Source: Pseudomonadota bacterium
GTDB taxonomy: Bacteria; Pseudomonadota; Alphaproteobacteria; Rhizobiales; Hyphomicrobiaceae
Direction of reading: 5' to 3'
Assembly: GCA_021813195.1 (NCBI GenBank)
Contig: JAKALI010000216.1
Coordinates: 1-6,940 of the forward strand
DNA: 6,940 nt
The notes beneath the pieces were generated by a model, which was not told where the DNA came from, did no database searches, and saw only the letters and a list, made by a program, of their open reading frames with translations. The position numbers and the translations under genes were made by a program. Below, piece after piece: positions 1-6,261 of the stretch (positions within the stretch are counted from its first letter, which is position 1; each line of letters opens with the position of its first letter).

Positions 1-922
1 GGCCTATCCGTTCTATGGACTGGCGCTGCTGCTTGTGGCGCTCGTGCCGTTCACCGGCGTCGAGGCCTTGGGTGCGCGGCGCTGGCTCGACCTCGCAGGT
101 TTGAAGTTCCAACCGACGGAAGTGATGAAGCTTGCGCTGGTCGTGGCGCTCGCACGCTACTATGAGCACGTGCCCCAGAAGCGCGTGTCCGAGCCGCGTT
201 ATCTCGTCGTTCCGCTTCTCATGATCCTCGTTCCGGTGGCCTTCACCCTGCGCCAACCCGATTTGGGCTCGGCAATCCTCTACGCCACGATTGGACTATC
301 GCTGCTCTTTCTCGCAGGGCTATCCGTCGTCTACTTTGCCGCTGGCGCGCTGTTGACGGTCTTGGCCGCGCCGCTCGTGTGGTCTCAGCTTCACGATTAC
401 CAGCGCCGGCGCGTCGAAGTCTTCCTCAACCCCGACGTCGACCCGTTGGGGGCGGGCTACCACATCACGCAATCCAAAATCGCACTGGGCGCGGGTGGCA
501 TATCCGGCAAAGGCTTCATGCAAGGCACCCAAAGCCAACTCGACTTCCTGCCTGAAAAACACACGGATTTCATTTTCACGATGTTCGCCGAGGAGTGGGG
601 CTTTATTGGCGCGATCGGGCTCGTCGTATTGTTTGCCATCTTGCTCGCACTGCTGTTGCGGATCGTGCTCAATGCGCGGACCCCCTTCCACAGATTGCTC
701 GCTGCCGGCGTATGGATCACGATTTTTCTGTATGTCTTCATCAATATCGCCATGGTGACGGGATTGATGCCGGTGGTCGGCGTGCCCTTGCCGTTCGTCT
801 CTTATGGTGGCACGTCGATGCTCACTTTAATGACTGGGGTCGGCCTTGCACTCGCCGCCGACGTCGACCAGCGGCTCGGCGAGCGACACCGGGATCGTTT
901 GCGCCTGGGAGGCTGGCATTGA
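1..922 (+). CDS. rodA: Rod shape-determining protein RodA, SEDS peptidoglycan glycosyltransferase (5' end missing)
   Basis: RodA polymerises lipid II into glycan strands in the inner membrane, working with a class B penicillin-binding protein in the elongasome. The reading frame is open from base 2, so the gene enters from outside the window. About 306 codons are present, and a full RodA of about 370-385 residues implies some 75 missing N-terminal residues. The GTG at base 35 is an internal valine, not the start. Diagnostic motifs are GARRWLDL and FQPTE near the start, the NPxxDPLGAGYHxxQSKIALGxGG loop, LPEKHTDFIF (Asp at bases 566-568, the conserved SEDS catalytic acid), AEEWGFIG, and the C-terminal FtsW/RodA signature PLPFVSYGGTS. 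Hydrophobic segments alternate through the whole length. FtsW is the main alternative, but the ARRWLDL and SQLDFLPEKHTDFIF sequences fit RodA better. The protein ends in a short basic tail, and a hairpin follows the stop. Confidence 0.95.
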   Translation, partial: AYPFYGLALLLVALVPFTGVEALGARRWLDLAGLKFQPTEVMKLALVVALARYYEHVPQKRVSEPRYLVVPLLMILVPVAFTLRQPDLGSAILYATIGLSLLFLAGLSVVYFAAGALLTVLAAPLVWSQLHDYQRRRVEVFLNPDVDPLGAGYHITQSKIALGAGGISGKGFMQGTQSQLDFLPEKHTDFIFTMFAEEWGFIGAIGLVVLFAILLALLLRIVLNARTPFHRLLAAGVWITIFLYVFINIAMVTGLMPVVGVPLPFVSYGGTSMLTLMTGVGLALAADVDQRLGERHRDRLRLGGWH

Positions 923-956
923 CCGCGCCATTCAGGCGCGACCGCCGCCAGCACAC

Positions 957-984
957 TGGACAGCCGCCCCCCTCGATGCTACAT
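957..984 (+). promoter_or_regulatory. Possible promoter for tRNA-Lys
   Basis: TGGACA (957-962) and CTACAT (979-984) are separated by 16 bases. Each differs by one base from the alphaproteobacterial housekeeping pattern TTGAC(A)-N16/17-CTATAT. A start near base 991 would give a leader of about 65 nt before the tRNA. No other plausible promoter was seen in the very GC-rich bases between here and the tRNA. The match is by eye only, and the tRNA could instead be read through from rodA. Confidence 0.3.
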
Positions 985-992
985 GCTGGCCG

Positions 993-1018
993 ATCGGGTC
1001 CGGTGACGGGCCCGGTTT
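993..1018 (+). terminator. Hairpin after rodA, possible rho-independent terminator
   Basis: Bases 993-1001 (ATCGGGTCC) pair with 1008-1016 (GGGCCCGGT) to form a 9-bp stem with two G-U wobbles and a 6-nt loop. The stem runs into TTTCGTT, a short and interrupted T-run. It lies about 70 nt past the rodA stop, so it could end the rodA transcript. If the candidate promoter just upstream is real, the hairpin would instead sit at the 5' end of the tRNA precursor. Confidence 0.4.
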
Positions 1019-1057
1019 CGTTCCGGGCGCTTCGACTGGGGCTCCGGGAGGCCGGTC

Positions 1058-1133
<76 letters not shown>

Positions 1134-1198
1134 TTACTTCTCCATGCTGAATTTTCGGATTGGGCTCGGAAGTCTGAACTGACTGCCTTTGCGCCAAC

Positions 1199-1669
1199 CT
1201 ATGTGCTCCGCGAGAGCCGTCGCTGATAGGGCGCCATGCCCTTGCGCGCGAGCTCGTCGGCGCGCTCGTTCTCCGGATGCCCAGCATGGCCTTTCACCCA
1301 GTGCCATGTGATATCGTGATGTTCGCGCGCGGCATCGAGTGCTTGCCAAAGTTCGACGTTCTTGACGGGTTTGCGATCTGCCGTGCGCCAACCGTTGCGC
1401 TTCCAGCCGTCGATCCAGGACGTGATGCCGTCCTTGACATAATTGCTATCGGTATAGAGATCGACGTGAGCTTGGCGCTTCAAGGCTTTGAGCGCTTCGA
1501 TGACGGCCTGGAGTTCCATGCGGTTGTTGGTGGTCTCGGCTGCACCGCCTTTTAACTCCTTGCGGTGTTCACCCCAGATCAGAATGGCGCCCCATCCGCC
1601 GGGGCCCGGATTCCCCGAGCATGCGCCGTCTGTGTAGATGGTCACCCGCCGTGGCTTAACGCTCGACAT
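1199..1669 (-). CDS. rnhA: Ribonuclease HI
   Basis: RNase HI cleaves the RNA strand of RNA/DNA hybrids, removing R-loops and primers in the cytoplasm. The protein has 156 residues, against 155 in E. coli. The metal-binding tetrad is visible: D14 in [15 protein letters not shown]52 in [10 protein letters not shown]74 in LYTDSNYV, and D138 in ERADELA. The flexible-loop histidine is H128 in WVKGHAG, and the basic-protrusion region [16 protein letters not shown] (about 89-104) is present. The frame stays open upstream to 1774, but that extension has no family similarity. The chosen ATG is preceded by GAAGG at 5 nt spacing, and the next upstream ATG (1687) has no better site. The start lies inside the last 14 nt of thrB, so translation is probably coupled. 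It is the last gene of the ispH-thrB-rnhA operon and converges on the tRNA gene. Confidence 0.96.
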   Translation of the reverse strand: MSSVKPRRVTIYTDGACSGNPGPGGWGAILIWGEHRKELKGGAAETTNNRMELQAVIEALKALKRQAHVDLYTDSNYVKDGITSWIDGWKRNGWRTADRKPVKNVELWQALDAAREHHDITWHWVKGHAGHPENERADELARKGMAPYQRRLSRST

Positions 1670-2636
1670 GGCAACCTTCGAGGCCATATGTGGCCGCATC
1701 CTGGACAGTCTGGTGAAAACGCAAGCGGTGGATGTAATCGCGTGGATCGTGCGGCGCCACCAGCGCGCCGTCAATCCGGTTCAACCAATCCTGCGCACGG
1801 GTCAGGAGAAAGCGCACCGCCGCACCCCGCGCGAGAACAGGCAGGCCATCACGCTCACGCATCGTCAACGGGCGCACGCGTTCGTAGCCGGCCAGCAGCG
1901 CGCGGCCCTTTTCAGGCTCGAACGTGTGCGCGGGTGAAAAGCACCAGGCATTGAGGCAGATGGCCAGATCGTAGGCCAGTGCGTCGTGACACGCAAAATA
2001 GAAATCGATCAGCCCGGTGAGGCGATCTTCAAGAAAGAACACGTTGTCGGGGAACAGATCCGCGTGAATGACGCCTGTCGGCAGATCACGCGGCCACTCG
2101 GCCTCAAGATGCGCGAGCTCGTTGACAACAAGGTCTTCGAGACCGGGTTCGATCGTATTGAGCTGCGGCGCCAGCCGCTCAAAGAGCGGACGCCATGCGG
2201 CTTCACCCAACGTATTCGCCCGCGATTGACCGAAGTCTCCACCGGCTAGGTGGAGCTGCGCCAGCGCGGCGCCAACTGCGGCACAGTGATGGGCGCGCGG
2301 CCGATGGATCGAAAAGCCGTCGAGGAACGTCACCATGGCCGCAGATCGCCCCGCAAGCTGGGACAGACACTGACCGAAACGATCGGCAACAGGAAGTGGA
2401 CACGATACACCGCGCGCCGCCAAGTGCTGCATCAATCCGAGAAAAAACGGCAGGTCCGACGGGTCGACGCGCTTTTCGTAGAGCGTCAGAATGAAGCGGC
2501 CTGATTGCGTCTGTACAAGGTAATTGGTGTTCTCGACGCCTTCGGCAATGCCCTTGTAGGACACGAGTGCGCCCACGTCGTAGCGCGCAAGAAACGCGCT
2601 CAACTCCTCATCGCCAATCTCCGTGTAGACTGCCAT
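1656..2636 (-). CDS. thrB: Homoserine kinase, APH/protein-kinase-like type
   Basis: This enzyme phosphorylates homoserine to O-phosphohomoserine with ATP, the step before threonine synthase. The 326-residue product belongs to the aminoglycoside-phosphotransferase-like fold rather than the GHMP-kinase ThrB of E. coli. It starts [22 protein letters not shown] and continues with the nucleotide-loop segment [15 protein letters not shown] (29-43), typical of this family. The catalytic Brenner-like motif [14 protein letters not shown] has D193 as catalytic base and N198 as metal ligand, and [11 protein letters not shown] supplies metal ligand D211. The C-terminal helical lobe ends in [11 protein letters not shown]. 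It follows ispH after 8 nt. The Shine-Dalgarno match is poor (GGGGAG about 14 nt upstream), which suggests translational coupling to ispH. Family members are sometimes misannotated as generic phosphotransferases, but length, motifs and neighbours support homoserine kinase. Confidence 0.93.
   Translation of the reverse strand: MAVYTEIGDEELSAFLARYDVGALVSYKGIAEGVENTNYLVQTQSGRFILTLYEKRVDPSDLPFFLGLMQHLAARGVSCPLPVADRFGQCLSQLAGRSAAMVTFLDGFSIHRPRAHHCAAVGAALAQLHLAGGDFGQSRANTLGEAAWRPLFERLAPQLNTIEPGLEDLVVNELAHLEAEWPRDLPTGVIHADLFPDNVFFLEDRLTGLIDFYFACHDALAYDLAICLNAWCFSPAHTFEPEKGRALLAGYERVRPLTMRERDGLPVLARGAAVRFLLTRAQDWLNRIDGALVAPHDPRDYIHRLRFHQTVQDAATYGLEGCHVER
1675..1679 (-). promoter_or_regulatory. Ribosome binding site of rnhA
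   Basis: GAAGG on the - strand lies 5 nt before the ATG at 1669, inside the 3' end of the thrB coding sequence. It is the reason for choosing this start over the longer open frame. Confidence 0.6.
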
Positions 2637-2644
2637 GGGCGCGC

Positions 2645-3646
2645 CTAGCGCTCCCCGGCCCGTTGCGCGCGTGCGGCCTCAACGACATCGCGCAATTCGC
2701 GTGGGACGTTGAAGGCGACGCGCTCATTTGCCGTCGTCACTAGGTCCACGCTGACGTCGTAGCGGGACTTCAAGGCCTCGATCACTTCTTCGACCAGCGC
2801 CTCGGGCGCAGACGCCCCGGCCGTAATCCCCAACGTGCCCACGCCCTCAAGCATCGCCCATGGAATGTTCGCGGCCCGTTCGATAAGCATGGATTTGGCG
2901 CACCCCGCTCGCTCGGCCACTTCGACCAGCCGGACCGAATTCGACGAGTTCGGTGCGCCGATGACGAGTAGCGCATCGAGACGAGGCGCCATGGCCTTGA
3001 CGGCACTCTGTCGGTTCGTTGTGGCGTAGCAAATGTCTTCTTTCACCGGTCCCGCAATGCTTGGAAAGCGTTCGAGCAAAACGGCGACGACCGCCGCGGT
3101 ATCATCGACGGAAAGTGTGGTTTGGGTCACGTAGGCGAGACGTTCGGGATCGCGGGGGCTGAACGCGCGGGCGTCCTCGATGGTCTCGATAAGTTGCACG
3201 GCCCCGTCTGGTAATTGGCCCATAGTTCCCTCGACTTCGGGGTGGCCCTTGTGGCCGATCAGCACGATTTCGCGACCCTCCCCGTGATGGCGCTGCGCCT
3301 CCAGATGCACTTTGAAGACGAGGGGACACGTCGCATCGAGAGCAAACAGATTGAGGTGTTTGGCCGCCTCGACCACGCGGCGGGCGACTCCGTGTGCCGA
3401 AAAGATCACGGGTTGGGACGTTGGAGGAATTTCGTCCAGCTCTTCCACAAAAACGGCGCCTTTTGCCTTAAGGGACTCGACGACGTAACGATTATGGACG
3501 ATCTCGTGACGCACGTAGACTGGAGCGCCATACTTGGCGAGCGCCAATTCGACGATCTGGATCGCCCGATCGACCCCGGCGCAGAAACCGCGCGGGGCGG
3601 CCAAGAGCACATTCAAGCGCGGCTGCTGCGATCCATTATCCGCCAT
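2645..3646 (-). CDS. ispH: 4-hydroxy-3-methylbut-2-enyl diphosphate reductase (IspH/LytB)
   Basis: IspH carries a [4Fe-4S] cluster and reduces HMBPP to IPP and DMAPP, the last step of the MEP isoprenoid pathway in the cytoplasm. Counting from this start (333 residues), the three cluster cysteines are C22 ([12 protein letters not shown]), C107 (DATCPLV) and C206 ([10 protein letters not shown]). Substrate-binding residues are visible as H47 (VRHEIVHN), H85 (FSAHGV), H135 and E137 ([11 protein letters not shown]), the TQTTLS threonines and PNSSNS. The start gives a short hydrophilic lead before [10 protein letters not shown], as in other alphaproteobacteria. An in-frame ATG at 3691 (15 residues longer) is possible, and neither has a clear Shine-Dalgarno sequence. 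The frame is open up to 3895 but that part shows no IspH similarity. It is the first gene of the ispH-thrB-rnhA operon and is divergent from the lipoprotein gene. Confidence 0.96.
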   Translation of the reverse strand: MADNGSQQPRLNVLLAAPRGFCAGVDRAIQIVELALAKYGAPVYVRHEIVHNRYVVESLKAKGAVFVEELDEIPPTSQPVIFSAHGVARRVVEAAKHLNLFALDATCPLVFKVHLEAQRHHGEGREIVLIGHKGHPEVEGTMGQLPDGAVQLIETIEDARAFSPRDPERLAYVTQTTLSVDDTAAVVAVLLERFPSIAGPVKEDICYATTNRQSAVKAMAPRLDALLVIGAPNSSNSVRLVEVAERAGCAKSMLIERAANIPWAMLEGVGTLGITAGASAPEALVEEVIEALKSRYDVSVDLVTTANERVAFNVPRELRDVVEAARAQRAGER

Positions 3647-3886
3647 GTGTTTGTCGTGGATCACGTCCGAAGGTCTCGCGTTGCGGGTCATGGGGCTGTG
3701 GCCGAAGGTCAGATATGCGGGTATGCGCACAAGTTCGCGACGGTGTGGTTGGCGGACCGGAGGCCTCGGGTTAATCTGCGAATCAATCCATTCTCCAGGC
3801 GCAATGCCGTCGAGGATCGTATAGGAATGGTACCGTTGAACGGGCGCCGACGCCACCTCGGACGGCATTATGCGGATGACCTTACG
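3647..3886. promoter_or_regulatory. Divergent intergenic region between ispH and the lipoprotein gene
   Basis: This 240-bp region must contain the promoters for the leftward ispH operon and the rightward lipoprotein gene. By eye I could not find a convincing -35/-10 pair for either. The best + strand candidate is TTGGCG (3749-3754), 16 nt, then TTAATC (3771-3776), which is weak. No strong hairpin or repeat was seen. The - strand stays open in the ispH frame throughout, so part of it could be coding if ispH starts further upstream. Confidence 0.35.
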
Positions 3887-4552
3887 ATGACGCAATCGAT
3901 GCCTGCATCCCCTCGTTGGGGCCGTGCTGGCACTGCTGCCGCACTCATGTGTGCAGCTAGCCTGCTCGGTGGGTGTGGGATTTCATCCTTAACGTCCGGC
4001 CTTGGCTCGGGAGTGTTTGGCGGCTCTCAATCCGCCAAGACGGAGACTGGCTCGGTTAGTGAAGAACAGCTCCTGTCGGCCGCTCAACTCGGCGATGGTG
4101 GGCCATCGACCGGCGGCAGCATGGAAGTGGCGCACGGTTGCCCCAAATTCCAGCCCTGGCCGCGCGACAATCTGGTCACCGTCTATGAACCTGGCCGAGA
4201 GGGTGACGGTCTTGCGATCATGCATCGCGGCGAAATCACCAAAACGGCGCGGGAGTGCATGATCGAACCCGGCCGCGTGACGGTGAAGTACGGCTTCTCC
4301 GGCCGAATTTTGTTGGGTCCGCGCGGCAAACCGGGCCCTATCACCCTGCCGGTCAGCGTGTTTGTCACCGATGCGAAACGCGACCGCATTACGACGGATC
4401 GCTTGCAGGTCGACACGAATGTTTCGATCGAGAACCCCATCGGGTATTTCTCGGCCGTGCGCACCGTGACGTTCGACATACCACAAGGCTCGCGGCCCGG
4501 AGAATACGAAGTCTTTGTTGGCTTTGAACGTGCCATACCTGGCGCGGGCTGA
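3887..4552 (+). CDS. Predicted lipoprotein of unknown function
   Basis: I do not recognise a named family. The 221-residue product begins with a lipoprotein signal peptide: a basic n-region (RWGRAG), the hydrophobic core [12 protein letters not shown], and lipobox LGGC with acylated cysteine C30. Next comes a low-complexity Gly/Ser-rich linker (about 31-80) and a folded domain. Two further cysteines, C85 (VAHGCPKF) and C124 ([10 protein letters not shown]), could form a disulphide in the periplasm. The domain core contains [23 protein letters not shown] (129-151), then predicted beta-strand segments ([29 protein letters not shown]), suggesting a small beta-sandwich. I associate this RECxxxPGxxTVKxGxxGRxLLGPxGxPG pattern with uncharacterised alphaproteobacterial lipoproteins, from memory only. 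The frame is open far upstream, antisense to ispH, but the signal peptide fixes the start at 3887 or at the ATG at 3899. Neither has a good Shine-Dalgarno site. It is divergent from ispH and convergent with atpF. Confidence 0.8.
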   Translation: MTQSMPASPRWGRAGTAAALMCAASLLGGCGISSLTSGLGSGVFGGSQSAKTETGSVSEEQLLSAAQLGDGGPSTGGSMEVAHGCPKFQPWPRDNLVTVYEPGREGDGLAIMHRGEITKTARECMIEPGRVTVKYGFSGRILLGPRGKPGPITLPVSVFVTDAKRDRITTDRLQVDTNVSIENPIGYFSAVRTVTFDIPQGSRPGEYEVFVGFERAIPGAG

Positions 4553-4600
4553 AATTCAAATCGGCACGATCGCGCAATAACTCTCGAATTCAAATGCATG

Positions 4601-4631
4601 AAGGCCGGGATCGATCCCGGCCTTTCGATTT
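4601..4631. terminator. Perfect palindrome, likely bidirectional terminator
   Basis: Bases 4601-4610 (AAGGCCGGGA) are perfectly complementary to 4615-4624 (TCCCGGCCTT) with a TCGA loop, giving a 10-bp GC-rich stem. It lies between two convergent genes, 48 nt after the lipoprotein stop and 53 nt before the atpF stop. On the + strand the stem runs into TCGATTT, and on the - strand CATGCATTT follows it. The T-runs are short, but symmetry and position suit termination of both transcripts. Confidence 0.7.
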
Positions 4632-4677
4632 GACTCTGAAATTATCGGCGCAACGGAACTCGTCGCTTCCCAGCCCA

Positions 4678-5196
4678 TCAATTGAGCCGACCCTTCAGGT
4701 CGCGAATACTATTCTCGATGAGTGCATCCGCCTGCGGTCCGCTCAGGCCTCCTTTCAGCACCTTTTCAGCCGTAGCGAGCGCGAGTTCGACTGCGGCGGC
4801 GCGGACTTCCGTCACGGCTTGCGCTTCAGCACGGGCAATTTTCTCTTCCGCAGCGCGCGTGCGTCTCTCGAGGGTCTCCGCGAGCGTCTTACGCGTCTGG
4901 GCAGCCATTGCTTCGGCATCGCGTTTGGCGCTGGCGATGATTTCCTTGGCCTCGTCCTCGGCCTCCCGGGCACGGCGCTGATAATCGGTCAGCAGCTGTT
5001 GGGCTTCCTCGCGCATTTTTCGCGCGGCATCCAGGTCATTACGGATAGCCTCCGCCCGAGCATCCAGAGACTTTCCGACGGACTCGTGAACCTTGAAGTA
5101 ATACAAGATCGCAAAAAAGCCGATCAGCGCGAGGGTGGTCCAAAAGTAGGTCCCCTTGGGATCGAGAAGACTTGCCATAATGATGTAGCTGGTCAT
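4678..5196 (-). CDS. atpF: ATP synthase Fo subunit b
   Basis: Subunit b is one half of the b/b' peripheral stalk that holds F1 still against the rotating c-ring. It is anchored in the inner membrane by one N-terminal helix (YFWTTLALIGFFAILYYF) and continues as a long charged coiled coil (KVHESVGKSLDARAEAIRNDLDAARKMREEAQQLL...). The product has 172 residues from this start. The KxLDxRAxxIRxDLxxARxxREEAQ segment is typical of alphaproteobacterial b. Candidate starts are ATGs at 5205 (4-nt ATGA overlap with the atpF' stop), 5202, 5196 and 5178. GGGGA at 5206-5210 is 9 nt from the ATG at 5196, which I prefer, but 5205 is nearly as likely and 5178 (MASLLDPKGTYFW) matches homologue lengths best. 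It is the last gene of the Fo operon, ending before a shared terminator. Confidence 0.94.
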   Translation of the reverse strand: MTSYIIMASLLDPKGTYFWTTLALIGFFAILYYFKVHESVGKSLDARAEAIRNDLDAARKMREEAQQLLTDYQRRAREAEDEAKEIIASAKRDAEAMAAQTRKTLAETLERRTRAAEEKIARAEAQAVTEVRAAAVELALATAEKVLKGGLSGPQADALIENSIRDLKGRLN

Positions 5197-5201
5197 GACC
5201 A

Positions 5202-5747
5202 TCATTCCCCAGGCCCGGCGCGCATCGCCCGCTTGATGTCGTCGGCGCTGACGCCTCTGCCGGTCAGTTGCGCGATCACTGGCCCGGCAATCTCAGCGGC
5301 GATTTCATCGACACTTGCGAGCGCCTTGCTCTTGGTTTCAGCAATGCGAACTTCGGCATCAGCCAGCTTCTTTGCGATTGCGGTTTCCACCTCAGATCGT
5401 TCGCGATCAACTTCAGCCGCCAGTTTGTCACGAGTCTCGCGGGCAATCGAGGTCGCATGCGCGCGCGCATCCGCCAGCGACTTTTCATAGGCCTTCACGG
5501 CCTCGTCAACCTGCTCTTTGAGACGTTCAGCAGCGTCGATATCGCGTTTGATGCGATTTTGGCGTTCCTCGATGACGCCGCCGATTCGCGGAATCGCAAA
5601 TTTTTTCAGCAGCAGATAGAGCGCCACGAATGTGATCGCTAGCCAGACGAGCTGCGGAGTAATCGTCGTGGGATCGAGTGGCGGAAACACTTTAGGTGTG
5701 GTTGCGCCAGACGGGACTTCGGTCCCCGTGGTAACGGGCTCGGTCAT
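5202..5747 (-). CDS. atpF': ATP synthase Fo subunit b'
   Basis: This is the second, diverged b-type subunit (also called AtpX or AtpG) found in alphaproteobacteria, cyanobacteria and plastids; it pairs with b as a heterodimeric stator. The 181-residue protein has a Pro/Thr-rich N-terminus (MTEPVTTGTEVPSGATTPKVFPPLD), a single membrane helix (about 32-48, LVWLAITFVALYLLLKK), the family motif FAIPRIGGVIEERQNRIKRDIDAAERLKEQVDEAV, and a long coiled coil. The frame is open to 5888, but that part is low-quality Arg-rich sequence. AAGG 8 nt before the ATG at 5747 supports the chosen start. It is preceded by an unusually long 235-nt gap after atpE and overlaps the atpF start. Confidence 0.94.
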   Translation of the reverse strand: MTEPVTTGTEVPSGATTPKVFPPLDPTTITPQLVWLAITFVALYLLLKKFAIPRIGGVIEERQNRIKRDIDAAERLKEQVDEAVKAYEKSLADARAHATSIARETRDKLAAEVDRERSEVETAIAKKLADAEVRIAETKSKALASVDEIAAEIAGPVIAQLTGRGVSADDIKRAMRAGPGE

Positions 5748-5982
5748 GAGTTTCGCCTTGCTAACGCGCGGGCTGACTGGGGATAGCTTCGGCCGCCGGC
5801 CCGATCTGTCGGGCCCACGAACGTGCGTCCAATGTGGGTCCCGTAGGCGCTCCGAACGGACCGGCTGTGAAGCCGGCCCGACAGGCAAACCACGAGAAGA
5901 GCGCCGCTAAGGTCTCTGTTCGAACCAGCTTCCACGCCGAGACGAACGAGACGTGGCACCGCGCCCCTAACGCACCCCAAAA
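5748..5982 (-). promoter_or_regulatory. Structured atpE-atpF' intergenic region, candidate RNA regulatory element
   Basis: This 235-nt gap lies inside an otherwise compact operon. In the - strand transcript three hairpins can form. Hairpin 1 has arms 5871-5880 and 5857-5866 (10 bp, tetraloop UCAC, followed by UUCGG). Hairpin 2 has arms 5834-5842 and 5811-5818 (8 bp, one bulged A). Hairpin 3 has arms 5809-5815 and 5798-5804 (7 bp, tetraloop CAGA). Hairpins 2 and 3 share bases. A 10-bp long-range pairing, 5875-5884 with 5806-5815, competes with all three. Position 5860/5877 is A-C on the + strand but a U-G wobble in the transcript. Function is inferred; none of these matches a known riboswitch class that I recognise. 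Confidence 0.45.
5857..5880 (-). other. Strong GC-rich hairpin downstream of atpE
   Basis: On the transcribed strand CGGGCCGGCT and AGCCGGTCCG form a 10-bp stem (one G-U pair) around the loop TCAC, starting about 100 nt after the atpE stop. There is no T-run after it (TTCGG follows), so it is a poor classical terminator. It could still act as a 3' mRNA stabiliser or partial terminator for an atpB-atpE message. Confidence 0.55.
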
Positions 5983-6207
5983 TCAGGTGAACAGCAGCAG
6001 GAAGGCAACGACGAGGGCGAAGATGCCGAGCGCTTCCGTCACGGCGAAGCCGAAGATCAAACGGCCGAACTGGCCATCGGCAGCCGACGGATTGCGCAAC
6101 GCACCCTGGAGGAACTGACCGAAAAGATTGCCAACACCGATGGCGGCGATACCGATACCGAGGGCGGCGATGCCAGCACCGATGAATTTAGCCGACTGTG
6201 GATCCAT
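5983..6207 (-). CDS. atpE: ATP synthase Fo subunit c
   Basis: Subunit c is the proteolipid that forms the rotating proton-carrying c-ring. It has 74 residues in two membrane helices. The Gly/Ala-rich helix 1 ([23 protein letters not shown], 8-30) packs the ring, the polar loop has R38-N39-P40, and helix 2 carries the proton-binding carboxylate E58 in [21 protein letters not shown]. The short N-terminus and RNPSA loop match alphaproteobacterial c subunits. The start is firm, with AAGGAG 7 nt upstream, the best Shine-Dalgarno sequence in the window. That fits the need for roughly ten or more copies per enzyme. It follows atpB by 54 nt and precedes a structured 235-nt gap. Glutamate rather than aspartate at 58, without the extra sodium-site residues I would look for, suggests a proton-coupled enzyme; this is inference. 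Confidence 0.97.
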   Translation of the reverse strand: MDPQSAKFIGAGIAALGIGIAAIGVGNLFGQFLQGALRNPSAADGQFGRLIFGFAVTEALGIFALVVAFLLLFT

Positions 6208-6213
6208 TACACT

Positions 6214-6219
6214 CTCCTT
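6214..6219 (-). promoter_or_regulatory. Strong ribosome binding site of atpE
   Basis: AAGGAG on the - strand is 7 nt before the atpE ATG, a near-perfect Shine-Dalgarno at ideal spacing. The sites before atpF' (AAGG) and atpF (GGGGA) are weaker, in keeping with higher demand for subunit c. Confidence 0.8.
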
Positions 6220-6261
6220 GTGATTAAACGTGACGTTGGATGGAGACCCTGCAACCGCGAC

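Noticed and set aside
3215..3886. Long + strand open frame antisense to ispH that runs in frame into the lipoprotein gene
   Set aside because: ispH is unmistakable on the other strand. The antisense translation has no domain or family features, and the lipoprotein signal peptide starts cleanly at 3887, so the upstream part is a GC-rich shadow frame.
4553..4595. Direct repeat AATTCAAAT at 4553-4561 and 4587-4595
   Set aside because: It is nine AT-rich bases in a short intergenic stretch with no associated structure or gene, and is likely chance.
5748..5888. N-terminal extension of subunit b' by 47 residues
   Set aside because: The extension is Arg/Pro-rich, unlike the family, and overlaps the hairpin region. 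The ATG at 5747 has a ribosome site and gives the normal length.
5744..5980. - strand open frame (TTG start, 78 residues) filling the atpE-atpF' gap and ending in an ATGA overlap with the atpF' start
   Set aside because: The operon-like overlap is tempting, but the start is TTG without a clear ribosome site. The product is Arg-rich and low-quality with no membrane helix or motif, and the same bases are better explained by RNA hairpins.
5983..6207. Alanines replacing glycines in the helix 1 packing motif of subunit c as a sign of an unusual c-ring size
   Set aside because: Similar alanine substitutions occur in other alphaproteobacterial c subunits as I recall them, and ring size cannot be read from this sequence alone.
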